A DNA stretch of 64,000 nt from JAWKWH01 sp963669285 (GCA_963669285.2 CAXXSI010000011.1:62001-126000), one strand, 5' to 3'. Numbered from the stretch's first letter, positions 34,656-44,114 are shown. Notes: generated by a model not told the origin, from the letters alone. Numbers and translations: made by a program.

Positions 34656-35367
34656 CAGCGGCTGAAGACGGCTCGAAGACCCTGTCCAGAAAGGCGTCGA
34701 GCCACATGCGCAGGCGCCCGTCCCAGACCAACCGGCCGTGAAGATGCTCTCGTCCGATCTGGGCGTTGGGGAGGCTGAATCGCTCCGCACCGCGAACGAT
34801 CCAGCGCTGCATCATCACTCGGGTGAGTTCGGCATGAAACTGGACAGCCCATGCGTTCTTACTGTAGCGAAACGCCTGGTTGGGATAGTGGTCGGCTGTT
34901 GCCAGAAGGGTTGCACCCGCCGGTAACGTAAAACCCTCGCGATGAAACTGATAGGTCATCTCCGGCCAATCCATCAGGGCTTTGCCTGCATCGGTGGCCT
35001 GCAGAGGGTACCAGCCAACTTCGACGATTCCATCGGGATGCTCTGTCACCGCGCCGCCAAGATGATTGACCAACATCTGCGCGCCGAGACAAATTCCGAG
35101 AAACGGTTTGTCTTCGGCCAGCGGTACCGCGAGCCAGTCGGTTTCACGCTTAACGAATTCGTCGGAATCATTGGCGCTCATGGGGCCGCCAAATATCACC
35201 GCCCCGGCATGATCGGCCAGGGTCTCCGGTAATTGTTCGCCTAGCGGTGGCCTGCAGATATCGAGTGTAAATCCTTTGGCCTGAAGCATCTGCCCAACCC
35301 GACCCGGGCTGGATAGCTCCTGGTGCAGGACAATCAGAACCTTGGGCCGCAAAACCGGAGCGTTCAT
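34621..35367 (-). CDS. Class I glutamine amidotransferase-like protein
   Basis: A 248-residue protein of the GATase1 fold. The nucleophile elbow FLGICLGAQMLVNHLGG contains the catalytic Cys, and WAVQFHAELTRV supplies the His-Glu pair. This domain is typical of stand-alone GMP-synthase-like amidotransferases of uncertain substrate (gamma-glutamyl hydrolase-like activity is possible). Its start overlaps the TerB-like gene by 4 bp, putting it at the end of the heme-block transcript. Its 3' end overlaps the MFS gene. Confidence 0.85.
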   Translation of the reverse strand: MNAPVLRPKVLIVLHQELSSPGRVGQMLQAKGFTLDICRPPLGEQLPETLADHAGAVIFGGPMSANDSDEFVKRETDWLAVPLAEDKPFLGICLGAQMLVNHLGGAVTEHPDGIVEVGWYPLQATDAGKALMDWPEMTYQFHREGFTLPAGATLLATADHYPNQAFRYSKNAWAVQFHAELTRVMMQRWIVRGAERFSLPNAQIGREHLHGRLVWDGRLRMWLDAFLDRVFEPSSAAVMSGHPGAVPS

Positions 35368-35837
35368 TTGCTGTCTCGCAGGCCAACCGCCGCTTCCACG
35401 CTTCGCCGCAGCGCGACCCGTTCGGCGCGCTCGACACCGATCAGTTCGGCCACGCGCCAGACGACATTTTCCTCAAGCTCGTGGCGTTCGCCATCGGCAT
35501 AGACAATCTCCCACAAAATGCGGATGAAATTCGATCGCGCGACCGTGTCAAGATTGCGTTTCAGAACGCTGGTAAATGCATACAGATCGATTGCTTCTCG
35601 GTCGGCCGCTTCTCCGGCATGCAGGATCTTGTTCAAATCGTCGTCGTCGATGGCATAGGTTTCGACCAGCATCTGGCTCAGCCGGTCCCGTTCGACAGCC
35701 TGGCGCACTCCGTCGGCATCCATAACGTGAAACATCAGCGCTGCCGCAGCGATGCGCGGGTCATCAGGATTTTTCCGCGCACGCGCGTCGTCGCCTGCTG
35801 GCAGGTCGCGGAGGAAATTGATCAGTCTGTCAATCAT
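35364..35837 (-). CDS. TerB-like family protein
   Basis: A 157-residue all-helical cytoplasmic protein of the TerB/COG4103 type. Characteristic pieces are RIAAAALMFHVMDADGVRQA near the start and RILWEIVYADGERHELEENV followed by WRVAELIGVE, which carry the acidic residues of the fold. Tellurite resistance is a family name only; this chromosomal version commonly sits next to hemY and its role is unknown. It overlaps the amidotransferase gene (ATGA) and follows hemY by 54 bp. Confidence 0.85.
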   Translation of the reverse strand: MIDRLINFLRDLPAGDDARARKNPDDPRIAAAALMFHVMDADGVRQAVERDRLSQMLVETYAIDDDDLNKILHAGEAADREAIDLYAFTSVLKRNLDTVARSNFIRILWEIVYADGERHELEENVVWRVAELIGVERAERVALRRSVEAAVGLRDSK

Positions 35838-35891
35838 GTTGCCGCTGGAAAATATGAAAAAGCACGACCGCTTCTATCGCAACACGGCTGG

Positions 35892-37637
35892 TCAAAACAA
35901 CCGGAAGCGTCCCGGGGCTTCCTTGTCCGCCGGATCTTTTTCGACGCCCGGATCATCGGGAATTGGTTGCAGAGGCACGGTATCGCTTTCGTCTGCGATG
36001 TCAGCCGCATCTGCATCGTCGACGGCAGGTGCCGGGGTTTGGTGAGCTTCCGGAGCTGTTGCGCCATCGGCCTTAATTTCTTCGTTCTCTTCCGGCCGGT
36101 CGTCATCTTCCTGGCGGCTCGTGTCCGTGTCCGGCTCATCCGCCTTGTCGGCAACATCTTCCTCCACTGCCGGCTCGGCGGCCTGCAGATCTTCTTCAGT
36201 CGCTTGATCCGGGGCGGCTTCAACTACGGCGACCGGCTCAGCCTCGACAACGATTGCCTCCGGCCCGGCATCTTTGCCTGAATCAGGTTCCGGAATAATC
36301 GGAATTTCGGCAAACACATCACTATCTTCTGCTTCTATAACGGAACCCAACCGCTCGACCGGGACTTTCCATTCGAAGGCACCGAGTACCCCGGTTATCG
36401 GCGAAACAGGCGCCCAATGTTCGGAGACGTAGCCATCGGCAGTCCAGGCGGGATCGCGCGGCGCGCGAACGGCTTTTGACAGCCAATGGCGCACGCGCCC
36501 CTGATCACCGGTCTCGTTTTCCTCAATATCGGCCAGCAGCAAATAGGCACTCTCGCGGGGCTCGAGTTTGATCGCCGCTTCGAGTGCTTCGCGCGCCATC
36601 GTGAATTCACCGGCACCGTTTGCGGCGCGCGCAACGGCCATAGCAGATTCGACATGGTTCTTTCGCAATGACTGCAGCCTGCGTGCCCGCTTCAACCGGT
36701 CATGCGTCGAATCTCCGGAACGCGCATGTACGTAGATTTCCGCAATCTCCGGATGGGGATTTTTCTTCCAGATCGATTCGAGGATCTTCGTTCCCTTACG
36801 TATTTCGCCTTGACGATAGAGCGCTCTGCCGGAGGCAACGGCGGCGGGTACGAAATCCGGCATCAGTTTGTGGGCTTCCAGGGCGACATTGCGCGCAAGG
36901 GCGGGGTCGGTATCCAGAACATCAATTGATCTGGCTGTCAGCAAAACGGCGCGGCGGCGGTCGGCATCTTCCCGGGAGATCTGCTTTGTCGAAAGCTGAC
37001 TATCGAGCAATTTCAAGGCGCCATCCCAGTTTTGCTCCATGGTTCGCGTCTCGATTGCGGCATTGGAGGCCCAGATCAGCTGTGGTGCGCTATCAGCGGC
37101 TTGCTCTGCGTAGTGCCGGGCGGCATCGCGTTCTCCCATGCGCTGTGCTTCAAGGTAGAGCCCACGCAAGCCGAGCAGCCGGGTTTCCGGGTCGTCCAGC
37201 ATTTGTTCGAACTTGTTGCGGGCGTCTTCGTGTTTTCCTTCCAGCAGCATGGTTTGCGCATCGAGAAGATGCAAAAGCGGCTCTTGATCAGAACTCAGCA
37301 AACCCGAAACCTGTTTGCGCATCTTGTGTGCCAGACCGGTGTCTCCTGATCCGGCCGCGATCAATCCCGTCGACAACGATTGATAGCCGCGGTCACGGCG
37401 GCGCGCCCTGAAGTAACGATTTACCGCGCGCGGACTGTTCCAGATGCTTTTGATTACCCACCAGGCAATCATGACCAAGGCAACGACTGCAACGCCGGCC
37501 ACGGCAGCCACCATCAAGGTGATCTCGTACTGGTAGCCACTGAACGTAATGACCAGCTCGCCGGGGCGGTCTGCGAGCCACGCAAAACCCACGCCGAGGC
37601 AGAAGACAACGAAAAGAAAAAGCAGGATGCGGATCAT
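35892..37637 (-). CDS. hemY: HemY-type inner-membrane TPR protein
   Basis: A 581-residue protein of the HemY (COG3898) family. Two N-terminal transmembrane helices are present (ILLFLFVVFCLGVGFAWLAD and ITLMVAAVAGVAVVALVMIA). A TPR-rich cytoplasmic or periplasmic domain follows (GKHEDARNKFEQMLDDPETR, AREALEAAIKLEPRESAYL). The last ~150 residues are an acidic, low-complexity Glu/Asp/Pro/Ala tail, common in rhizobial versions. The family is tied to late protoheme synthesis by genetic context only. It is in the hemC-hemD-mitofilin operon, 25 bp after the mitofilin-like gene. Confidence 0.85.
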   Translation of the reverse strand: MIRILLFLFVVFCLGVGFAWLADRPGELVITFSGYQYEITLMVAAVAGVAVVALVMIAWWVIKSIWNSPRAVNRYFRARRRDRGYQSLSTGLIAAGSGDTGLAHKMRKQVSGLLSSDQEPLLHLLDAQTMLLEGKHEDARNKFEQMLDDPETRLLGLRGLYLEAQRMGERDAARHYAEQAADSAPQLIWASNAAIETRTMEQNWDGALKLLDSQLSTKQISREDADRRRAVLLTARSIDVLDTDPALARNVALEAHKLMPDFVPAAVASGRALYRQGEIRKGTKILESIWKKNPHPEIAEIYVHARSGDSTHDRLKRARRLQSLRKNHVESAMAVARAANGAGEFTMAREALEAAIKLEPRESAYLLLADIEENETGDQGRVRHWLSKAVRAPRDPAWTADGYVSEHWAPVSPITGVLGAFEWKVPVERLGSVIEAEDSDVFAEIPIIPEPDSGKDAGPEAIVVEAEPVAVVEAAPDQATEEDLQAAEPAVEEDVADKADEPDTDTSRQEDDDRPEENEEIKADGATAPEAHQTPAPAVDDADAADIADESDTVPLQPIPDDPGVEKDPADKEAPGRFRLF

Positions 37638-37662
37638 GAAAAACGAACTCCGGAACGCGGGA

Positions 37663-39009
37663 CTATGATGGCTTCAAGGCAGCAGCAAGCGCCTTGTCGA
37701 CCAGATCATCGGCTTTCATGCGGGCCTCGATCTTTGAAGCGAAGCCCTCGCCGGCGCTTTTCGCAGCCTCGGGAAGGCCGCCGAACTCGGTCAAGGCACG
37801 CACGTAGTCGTTGCCGTTTACTGCGACTTCCATGCGGGCAATGATCGCGGCGGGTGTATCGCCCTCGACCATTCCGATCGGGCGCACCTTGATCAGCGAT
37901 TGCGCGCTGGAAAGCAATCGCTGGAAAAATCCGGCGTCTGGATCGGATACGTTGAGCGCGGCGATCATTCGGTCGGCGGCAGCTCCCATTTCGGCAATGA
38001 TATCTGCCCTTGTCGGAACGCCGCTGGCCGCGAGATCACGCAGCGCCTCGATTTCCGGCGCACCGGGCGCGACCGCCGCATAGGTCTCCAGTTCCGACAT
38101 GAAGGGAAGACCGCGGTCGATTGCCGACTTCAAAGCCGCAGCAGCAATCGCAATCGCGACTTCCGGATTGGCCGCCTGTTGATCGATCCGCTCGGCCAGT
38201 GCGTCCACCTTGCTTTCCAAAGCCGAGATCGCGGTTGCGCCGCTTTCGGACGACTGGAGTGCCTTGGCCGCGACATCACCAGCCGCCGCCACTTTACCCT
38301 CAAGATCAGTGATGCGCTTTTCCAGCGCGATCAGGTTTTCCGGCGTGCCGCCGCTGGCCGGAGGTGCAGTGTCAATCGCCGCAACCTTGTTCTCAAGCTC
38401 GTCGAGCCGATCCCTGAGCGCCTGCACCGCCACTTCATCGCCTGCACCGCCACCTTCGAGCGTGCTGCGTAACCCGTCAATCTCTTCTCTCAGGCTTGCA
38501 ACGTGCTCAGCGTTTGCGGTCAACCTGCCCCCGACATCGGACAATGCTGCCGATATCGCACTTTTTGTGGCTTCCTCGGCGTCGCGTCCGGCGGCATCGA
38601 TGCCCGCCTGCAATTGCGCCCTCAGATCCGCCAGTTCGCCTTGCAATGCCGACAATTGGGAAGTCGATGCACCCTTGTCGCTCCAAGGTCCGACCCATCC
38701 CATGGCCGCACCACCGCCGAGAACCAGAACACCGCCGATCAAACCCGCTGCGACGAGGCCAGTTATGGAAGTGCGGCCGCTGTCAACTTTTTCGGGTTTG
38801 CTTGCGACGGCATCGGCGGATGGATCTTCGGCAATCGGCTGAGAAGCATCTGTGGATCCCTCAGGTGTTGCCGATCCGCTTTCATCCGACACGTCTGACG
38901 GTGAGTCCTTCGTAGCCGCATCCTGCTTGACCGGCTTTTCGGGTTCGTGATCGATTGTTACCGGCTTCCTGCTCGATTTCGAGTGCCTTGTACGCGGCGT
39001 TTTTACCAT
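37663..39009 (-). CDS. Mitofilin/COG4223-family inner-membrane protein
   Basis: A 448-residue protein with a cytoplasmic acidic N-terminus (~85 residues), one membrane helix (SITGLVAAGLIGGVLVLGGG) and a long coiled-coil-rich periplasmic region (about 120-290, e.g. ALRDRLDELENKVAAIDTAP). The C-terminal domain resembles the Mic60/mitofilin domain (FMSELETYAAVAPGAPEIEA, PAAIIARMEVAVNGNDYVRA). Alphaproteobacterial homologues are encoded with heme genes and are considered ancestors of mitochondrial Mic60, which shapes membranes. Function in this organism is inferred. Confidence 0.82.
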   Translation of the reverse strand: MVKTPRTRHSKSSRKPVTIDHEPEKPVKQDAATKDSPSDVSDESGSATPEGSTDASQPIAEDPSADAVASKPEKVDSGRTSITGLVAAGLIGGVLVLGGGAAMGWVGPWSDKGASTSQLSALQGELADLRAQLQAGIDAAGRDAEEATKSAISAALSDVGGRLTANAEHVASLREEIDGLRSTLEGGGAGDEVAVQALRDRLDELENKVAAIDTAPPASGGTPENLIALEKRITDLEGKVAAAGDVAAKALQSSESGATAISALESKVDALAERIDQQAANPEVAIAIAAAALKSAIDRGLPFMSELETYAAVAPGAPEIEALRDLAASGVPTRADIIAEMGAAADRMIAALNVSDPDAGFFQRLLSSAQSLIKVRPIGMVEGDTPAAIIARMEVAVNGNDYVRALTEFGGLPEAAKSAGEGFASKIEARMKADDLVDKALAAALKPS

Positions 39010-39123
39010 TTTGAGTTCCGATAGTGGTCAAATTTCCTGCGGCTATGATTCCAAGACCCGCCTTTGCCGATCCTCCTAGCATATTGGGCGCCGCTACCAA
39101 GGGCCTATGGCGTCGCAGCCTGA

Positions 39124-39834
39124 CTATCGGTTTGCCAAAACCTCCAGAATGCCAGACTCGCTTGGATTCGGTGCAACGCTCACCTTGACACCACGCAGTT
39201 GGCGAAAATCGGCAGTCACACGATTTGAGATACAGTAAATTGTTGAATCTTTTAGGTATTTTGAAACAGCATCTTGCGTCATGAGATCGCGAACCTGGCG
39301 CGCTGCGATCGCAGATAGAACCAGAATCGCATTGATGGGTTTCTCACCGATTGTCTCAGAAATATAGTCAGTTGCATAACTGATTTGTAGTGTATCATAG
39401 ACCTCGACAACTGTGACATCGAAACCCAACCGGCCAAGACCCCGTTCCGTCCCAGCCATTCTCACCCTGCCGCAAACGAATAGGACAGGCGTGGCCGGTG
39501 CGTATTGTTGGGCAAGTGCCTGCAGGAGGTTTTCGGAGTCGGTGGCAGTGGTTCGAACGTCAAGACCGTTGGTGATCGCGGCATCAGCTGTTCTTTGTCC
39601 AACGACATGACAGGGAAGCTCGGATACCCTTCGATGCAGTGAAACAGGCATGTGGGAGACCGCACTTGCACTGGTTATCACCACTCCGGCAAACCCCTTG
39701 GTGGAAGGTATGGGGTTGGGTGTGACAGGGACAATGCGGCTTAGCGGCAATATTACCGGTTCATGGCCCATCAGGCGCAATTTTTCGGCAGTTCCGGACG
39801 CGTCAGGCTCCGGACGGGTTACCAACACTCGCAA
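39124..39834 (-). CDS. hemD: Uroporphyrinogen-III synthase
   Basis: A 236-residue cytoplasmic enzyme that cyclises hydroxymethylbilane with D-ring inversion. Sequence conservation in this family is low. Recognised features are the start MRVLVTRPEPDASGTAEKLR, the FAGVVITSASAVSHM strand-turn, FVCGRVRMAGTERGLGRLGF and VLSAIAARQVRDLM. It follows hemC with a 3-bp gap, as in many alphaproteobacteria, and precedes the mitofilin-like gene. Identification relies on context as well as motifs. Confidence 0.88.
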   Translation of the reverse strand: MRVLVTRPEPDASGTAEKLRLMGHEPVILPLSRIVPVTPNPIPSTKGFAGVVITSASAVSHMPVSLHRRVSELPCHVVGQRTADAAITNGLDVRTTATDSENLLQALAQQYAPATPVLFVCGRVRMAGTERGLGRLGFDVTVVEVYDTLQISYATDYISETIGEKPINAILVLSAIAARQVRDLMTQDAVSKYLKDSTIYCISNRVTADFRQLRGVKVSVAPNPSESGILEVLANR

Positions 39835-39837
39835 TGG

Positions 39838-40767
39838 TCAACTCCAACTATCGAAAAACGTTGTTCCCGCCTCGGAGCGCACTTTCTCGCCTGCGGTCTG
39901 ACCAATGCCGGCGGCATCGGCAATGCGGCCACCACCTGAAACCAAGTGAGACGTCTGCCCATCGGGGGTCAGTATCATGCCGTTGAACGCCAATTCTTCG
40001 CCATCCAAGCGGGCAAGCCCGGCAATTGGCGTGCGGCACGATCCGTCGAGTGCCGCAAGGAATGCCCGTTCACAGTCAAGGGCGGTCGCGGTAGCAGGAT
40101 GATTGATCGCCTCAAGCAGGTCCGACACACGGTCGTTGCCCGATCGTTGCTCGATACAGATTGCTCCCTGGCCGGGTGCAGGCGGAAATCTGTCTGTGTC
40201 GAGCAGTTCCGTGATTATCTTGGTCATACCCAGGCGCGTCAGGCCCGCATTGGCGAGCAATGTTGCGTCGGCGACACCGTCTTCAAGTTTTTTTAGACGG
40301 GTTTGAACATTGCCGCGAAATTGTTCCACCTTCAGATCCGGTCTCAATTTGCGGATCAGGGCTTGCCGGCGCAGCGACGATGATCCGACCGTCGCTGCAT
40401 GCGGCAGTTCCTGCAGCGTGTTGCTGGCACGGCCGATAAAGGCGTCGCGAACGTCCTCGCGTTCCAGATAACAGGAGAGTTCAAGCCCGTCAGGCAAAAC
40501 GGTCGGCATATCCTTGGCGGAATGAACCGCAATATCGATACGGCCGTCGAGAAGCGCCTCTTCGATTTCCTTGGTGAAGAGCCCCTTGCCCCCCACTTCC
40601 GACAGCGGCCGGTTTTGGATTCGGTCGCCGGCGGTCGAGATCACTTCAATTTCAATGGCTTCTTCGGGCATGCCGTGGGCAGCCATCAATCGATTACGGG
40701 TTTCGTTGGCCTGAGCCAACGCAAGCGGGCTGCCGCGTGTTCCAATCCGCAAGACGTCTGTTTGCAT
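39838..40767 (-). CDS. hemC: Porphobilinogen deaminase (hydroxymethylbilane synthase)
   Basis: A 309-residue enzyme that assembles four porphobilinogens into hydroxymethylbilane. The start LRIGTRGSPLALAQANETRN is diagnostic. Later the substrate-binding segments (AVHSAKDMPTVLPDGLEL, VGSSSLRRQALI, RGNVQTRL) are present, as is the dipyrromethane-cofactor Cys in LDGSCRTPIAG. I chose ATG 40767, since the ORF's 92 upstream codons are the antisense of tsaD. Head of the heme operon; divergent from tsaD by 64 bp. Confidence 0.96.
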   Translation of the reverse strand: MQTDVLRIGTRGSPLALAQANETRNRLMAAHGMPEEAIEIEVISTAGDRIQNRPLSEVGGKGLFTKEIEEALLDGRIDIAVHSAKDMPTVLPDGLELSCYLEREDVRDAFIGRASNTLQELPHAATVGSSSLRRQALIRKLRPDLKVEQFRGNVQTRLKKLEDGVADATLLANAGLTRLGMTKIITELLDTDRFPPAPGQGAICIEQRSGNDRVSDLLEAINHPATATALDCERAFLAALDGSCRTPIAGLARLDGEELAFNGMILTPDGQTSHLVSGGGRIADAAGIGQTAGEKVRSEAGTTFFDSWS

Positions 40768-40831
40768 GGCGGGGTGTCCGTGATAATTCCCGGTTGTCCT
40801 AACGGGGAAATTGTCAGACGGCAATCCGGTC

Positions 40832-41941
40832 ATGATCAAAGCGGCCGAAAGAATTACTGTGCTCGGTATCGAGACGAGCTGCGATGAAACGGCGGCCGCC
40901 GTTGTTCGCGCGCGTAACGGTGCATGCGATGCCGAGATTTTGTCGAACGCAGTCTTCAGCCAGATCGAGGCGCATGCCGCCTTTGGCGGGGTGGTTCCGG
41001 AAATTGCGGCCCGCGCGCATGTTGAAAAGCTGGATGGCATCATTCAGACCGCGCTTGGGGAGGCCGGAACGTCCCTGGAAGATATCGACGCAATTGGGGT
41101 TACCGCCGGACCTGGCTTGATCGGCGGACTGATAGCCGGGTTGATGGAGGCAAAGGCGATTGCCGCAGCAACGGGTAAGCCGCTTTTTCCGATCAACCAC
41201 CTTGAGGGACATGCACTGACGGCCCGGTTGACCAACGCGGTGCAGTTTCCCTACCTGCTGCTGCTTGTTTCCGGCGGTCACACCCAAGTGATTGCGGTTG
41301 AAAGTGTCGGACGCTACCGCCGTTTGGCGACGACGATCGACGACGCCCTTGGTGAGGCGTTTGACAAAACCGCCAAACTGCTTGGTTTACCCCATCCGGG
41401 AGGTCCAAGCGTTGAGCGAGCCGCAGTCGATGGCAATGCAGGGCGTTTTTCGTTTCCGAGACCGCTCCGGGGCGATGATCGGCCCGATTTTTCCTTTTCC
41501 GGGTTGAAAACTGCGGTCAGGCAAGCAGCCAAAGAGACAGCACCGCTCAGTAAAACCGATGTGGCTGATATTTGCGCTTCATTTCAGCAAGCCGTTGTCG
41601 ACACGCTCCATGAACGGGTCGGATGCAGTCTCCAACGGTTTCGCAAGTCGTATCCCGACCTTGGTGAGCCGGTGTTGGTGGCCGCGGGTGGCGTTGCTGC
41701 AAATGAGGCACTTCGACAGGGGCTCGAATCGCTTTGCGCAGAATACGGATATCGCTTTGTCGCCCCGCCGCTGGCGCTTTGTTCGGACAATGCGGTGATG
41801 ATTGCATATGCGGCAGCTGAACGCCTGCTGGCCGGCTTGACGCCGCAAGACGCCATGGCTGCGACACCAAAACCACGCTGGCCGCTGGATGAACTCGCCG
41901 AACCTCTGCTAGGATCAGGCAAGCGGGGGGCCAAAGCGTGA
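40832..41941 (+). CDS. tsaD: tRNA N6-threonylcarbamoyladenosine synthase subunit TsaD
   Basis: ASKHA-fold transferase that makes t6A37 in tRNAs reading ANN codons, with TsaB and TsaE. Conserved pieces are VLGIETSCDETAAAVV, HAAFGGVVPEIAARAHVE, the metal-binding NHLEGHAL (two His) and SGGHTQV. I used ATG 40832 (369 residues); a TTG at 40811 with GGGGAA upstream is an alternative start adding 7 residues. It overlaps gpsA by 4 bp and is divergent from hemC. Confidence 0.95.
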   Translation: MIKAAERITVLGIETSCDETAAAVVRARNGACDAEILSNAVFSQIEAHAAFGGVVPEIAARAHVEKLDGIIQTALGEAGTSLEDIDAIGVTAGPGLIGGLIAGLMEAKAIAAATGKPLFPINHLEGHALTARLTNAVQFPYLLLLVSGGHTQVIAVESVGRYRRLATTIDDALGEAFDKTAKLLGLPHPGGPSVERAAVDGNAGRFSFPRPLRGDDRPDFSFSGLKTAVRQAAKETAPLSKTDVADICASFQQAVVDTLHERVGCSLQRFRKSYPDLGEPVLVAAGGVAANEALRQGLESLCAEYGYRFVAPPLALCSDNAVMIAYAAAERLLAGLTPQDAMAATPKPRWPLDELAEPLLGSGKRGAKA

Positions 41942-42939
41942 GTTCAAAGTTGAGCAAAAATAGGAAAATAGCCGTCCTTGGTGGCGGTGCATGGGGCACT
42001 GCACTGGCCCATAGCCAATGTCTCGGCGGGAACGATACCGTCCTGTGGGCGCGCGATCGCGCCACGGTAGCGCAGATTACCGCTTCACATGAGAATTTCC
42101 GGTATCTGCCGGGGGTAAGTCTGGCAGCCACGCTGACAGCTACGGCAAATGCGGGCGAAGCCATGACAGATGCGGCATGCCTACTGATCGCCATCCCGGC
42201 ACAGGTCCTACGCGCCGTGATCGAGGAATTGGCGGAACACGTCCCCGCAGGCACGCCCGTTGTCTTATGCGCAAAAGGGATAGAACGGGAAACCGGCAAA
42301 TTGCCATCGCAAATCGCCAAGGAATTTTTGCCCGACAATCCTGTCTGCGCGCTGTCGGGTCCAAGCTTCGCGGTGGATGTTGCCCGTGGCCTGCCGACGG
42401 CGGTGACCGTCGCCGCACAGTGCGGTGATCTGGCGCATGAGCTTGCCGGCGTGCTATCGGCGCCGAACCTGCGTTGCTATTCAAGTGATGACCTGACAGG
42501 TGTCGAGATTGGCGGCGCGTTGAAAAATGTGCTCGCGATTGCAGCCGGAATTGTGTCGGGCGCCGGGCTGGGCGACAGCGCACAGGCCGCGCTGATAACC
42601 CGCGGATTTGTCGAATTACGCCGCGTCGGGGCAGCGCTCGGCGCGAGACCGGAAACCCTGATGGGATTGTCCGGTCTGGGAGATTTGATTCTGACTTGCG
42701 GTTCTCCGAAATCGCGGAACTATTCATATGGCCTGGCGCTTGGGCGCAACGAACCGGTCGAAGGCCTGCCATTGGCGGAAGGCGTTGCCACAGCAGGGAT
42801 TGCAGCGCGACTTGCCGATGAGCGAAGTATTGAAGCGCCAATCATCACCGCCGTGGCGGAAGTGCTCGACGGAACGCTCGCGGTTAGAGATGCGGTCACC
42901 GGGTTGATGGCCCGGCCGTTGAAGGCGGAAACCGTCTGA
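41938..42939 (+). CDS. gpsA: Glycerol-3-phosphate dehydrogenase [NAD(P)+]
   Basis: A 333-residue cytoplasmic enzyme that reduces dihydroxyacetone phosphate to sn-glycerol-3-phosphate for phospholipids. The Rossmann motif is AVLGGGAWGTALAH. Further landmarks are VLCAKGIERETGKLPSQI, CALSGPSFAVDVARGLPTAV, the catalytic Lys in EIGGALKNVLAIAAGIVSG and GLSGLGDLILTCGSPKSRNY. It starts with GTG overlapping the tsaD stop (GTGA). The EVE-domain gene follows after 19 bp. Confidence 0.95.
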   Translation: MSSKLSKNRKIAVLGGGAWGTALAHSQCLGGNDTVLWARDRATVAQITASHENFRYLPGVSLAATLTATANAGEAMTDAACLLIAIPAQVLRAVIEELAEHVPAGTPVVLCAKGIERETGKLPSQIAKEFLPDNPVCALSGPSFAVDVARGLPTAVTVAAQCGDLAHELAGVLSAPNLRCYSSDDLTGVEIGGALKNVLAIAAGIVSGAGLGDSAQAALITRGFVELRRVGAALGARPETLMGLSGLGDLILTCGSPKSRNYSYGLALGRNEPVEGLPLAEGVATAGIAARLADERSIEAPIITAVAEVLDGTLAVRDAVTGLMARPLKAETV

Positions 42940-42958
42940 ATCATTGAGGGAGAAATAC

Positions 42959-43378
42959 ATGGCCTATTGGCTGTTCAAATCGGAGCCGGGTGCCTGGTCG
43001 TGGGAAGATCAAAAGAAAATGGGTGATGCCGGCCAGGAGTGGGATGGGGTGCGCAACTACCAGGCACGCAACAATATGCGGACGATGGAGCTCGGCGACC
43101 ACGGTTTCTTCTACCATTCGGTCAAGGAAACCAGAATCGTCGGCATCGTCGAAGTCTGTGCGCTCGCGCATCCGGATTCGACCACTGACGACGAACGCTG
43201 GGAATGTGTCGATATCCGGGCCGTCGAAGATATACCCAATCCGGTCACGCTGGCGGACATCAAGACAAATGAAAAACTGGCCGATATGGTTCTGGTCAAC
43301 AATTCACGGCTGTCGGTGCAGCCGGTGACTGAAGCCGAATGGGCCGAGGTCTGCCGGATGGGCGGGCTAAAAGGCTGA
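42959..43378 (+). CDS. EVE domain-containing protein
   Basis: A 139-residue protein of the EVE/PUA-like superfamily, related to eukaryotic THYN1, which binds modified bases in DNA or RNA. Family signatures are YWLFKSEPGAWSWEDQKKMG, GVRNYQARNNMRTMELGDHG, FFYHSVKETRIVGIVEV and ADMVLVNNSRLSVQPV. I chose ATG 42959, with AGGGAG upstream; a GTG-like upstream extension of five codons is unsupported. It probably shares a transcript with tsaD-gpsA. The ligand is unknown here. Confidence 0.9.
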   Translation: MAYWLFKSEPGAWSWEDQKKMGDAGQEWDGVRNYQARNNMRTMELGDHGFFYHSVKETRIVGIVEVCALAHPDSTTDDERWECVDIRAVEDIPNPVTLADIKTNEKLADMVLVNNSRLSVQPVTEAEWAEVCRMGGLKG

Positions 43379-43444
43379 GCCGCGATTGGATACCAGCAAT
43401 TGAAGGATAATCGCCGCCAATCCGATTCATCGGTCGATCTCGAT

Positions 43445-44077
43445 ATGGCTGGTTTCATCCGGCAGAACACCGAGATATCCGCCCCTCCCCATGTGCCGGA
43501 AATCCGCCTGCACTTGGCGACGGAGCTCAATCCGCTTTGGCACAAAACCGAATATGAGTTGGAAAAAGCTGGCTTGCCGCCGCCATTCTGGGCGTTTGCA
43601 TGGGCCGGTGGCCAAGGACTGGCGCGCCATGTTCTCGATCATCCTCAACTGGTCAGGAATAAGGAAATAGTCGATTTTGCCTGCGGGTCCGGCCTGGTCG
43701 GAATCGCCGCCGCATTGGCGGGGTGCAAGAACGTGACCTGCGTCGATTCGGACCCGTTTTGCGGTGAAGCGGTAAAACTCAATTCCTTGCTCAACGGTGT
43801 TTCCGTCGATTGCAAGATCGCCGACATCGTCGGCGAAGTGATGTCGGCAGATGTCGTCCTTGCCGGTGACGTCTTCTATGATAGGGAGCTTGCCGGGCAG
43901 GTGTCGCCTTGGTTTTTGGATTTGGATCGACGAGGAAAAACAATCCTCGTCGGCGATCCGGGCAGAGCCTATCTGCCAACAGACATGCTCAGCGAACTGG
44001 CCGTTTACGAAGTCCGATCAACCCGGGAACTGGAGGATTCGGAAATCAAGCGCACAACGGTCTGGCGGTTTTCCTGA
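43445..44077 (+). CDS. Class I SAM-dependent methyltransferase, ETFB-lysine-methyltransferase-like
   Basis: About 210 residues. The sequence begins FIRQNTEISAPPHVPEIRLH and has the PPFWAFAWAGGQGLAR block, then the SAM-binding motif VDFACGSGLVGIAAALAGCK and ADVVLAGDVFYDRELAG in place of the usual post-I motif. This arrangement matches PrmA-related protein methyltransferases of the ETFB/calmodulin-lysine type. The target protein is unknown. The ORF reaches TTG 43400; neither start has a clear ribosome binding site, and ATG 43445 fits the family start better. It follows the EVE gene. Confidence 0.82.
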   Translation: MAGFIRQNTEISAPPHVPEIRLHLATELNPLWHKTEYELEKAGLPPPFWAFAWAGGQGLARHVLDHPQLVRNKEIVDFACGSGLVGIAAALAGCKNVTCVDSDPFCGEAVKLNSLLNGVSVDCKIADIVGEVMSADVVLAGDVFYDRELAGQVSPWFLDLDRRGKTILVGDPGRAYLPTDMLSELAVYEVRSTRELEDSEIKRTTVWRFS

Positions 44078-44114
44078 TCGAACACCATTTCGTCAGCCGC
44101 AAATCACATGGGAT

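Noticed and set aside
35364..35837. Tellurite resistance determinant
   Set aside because: Only a TerB-like fold is present, with no other ter genes; chromosomal TerB-like proteins beside hemY do not imply tellurite resistance.
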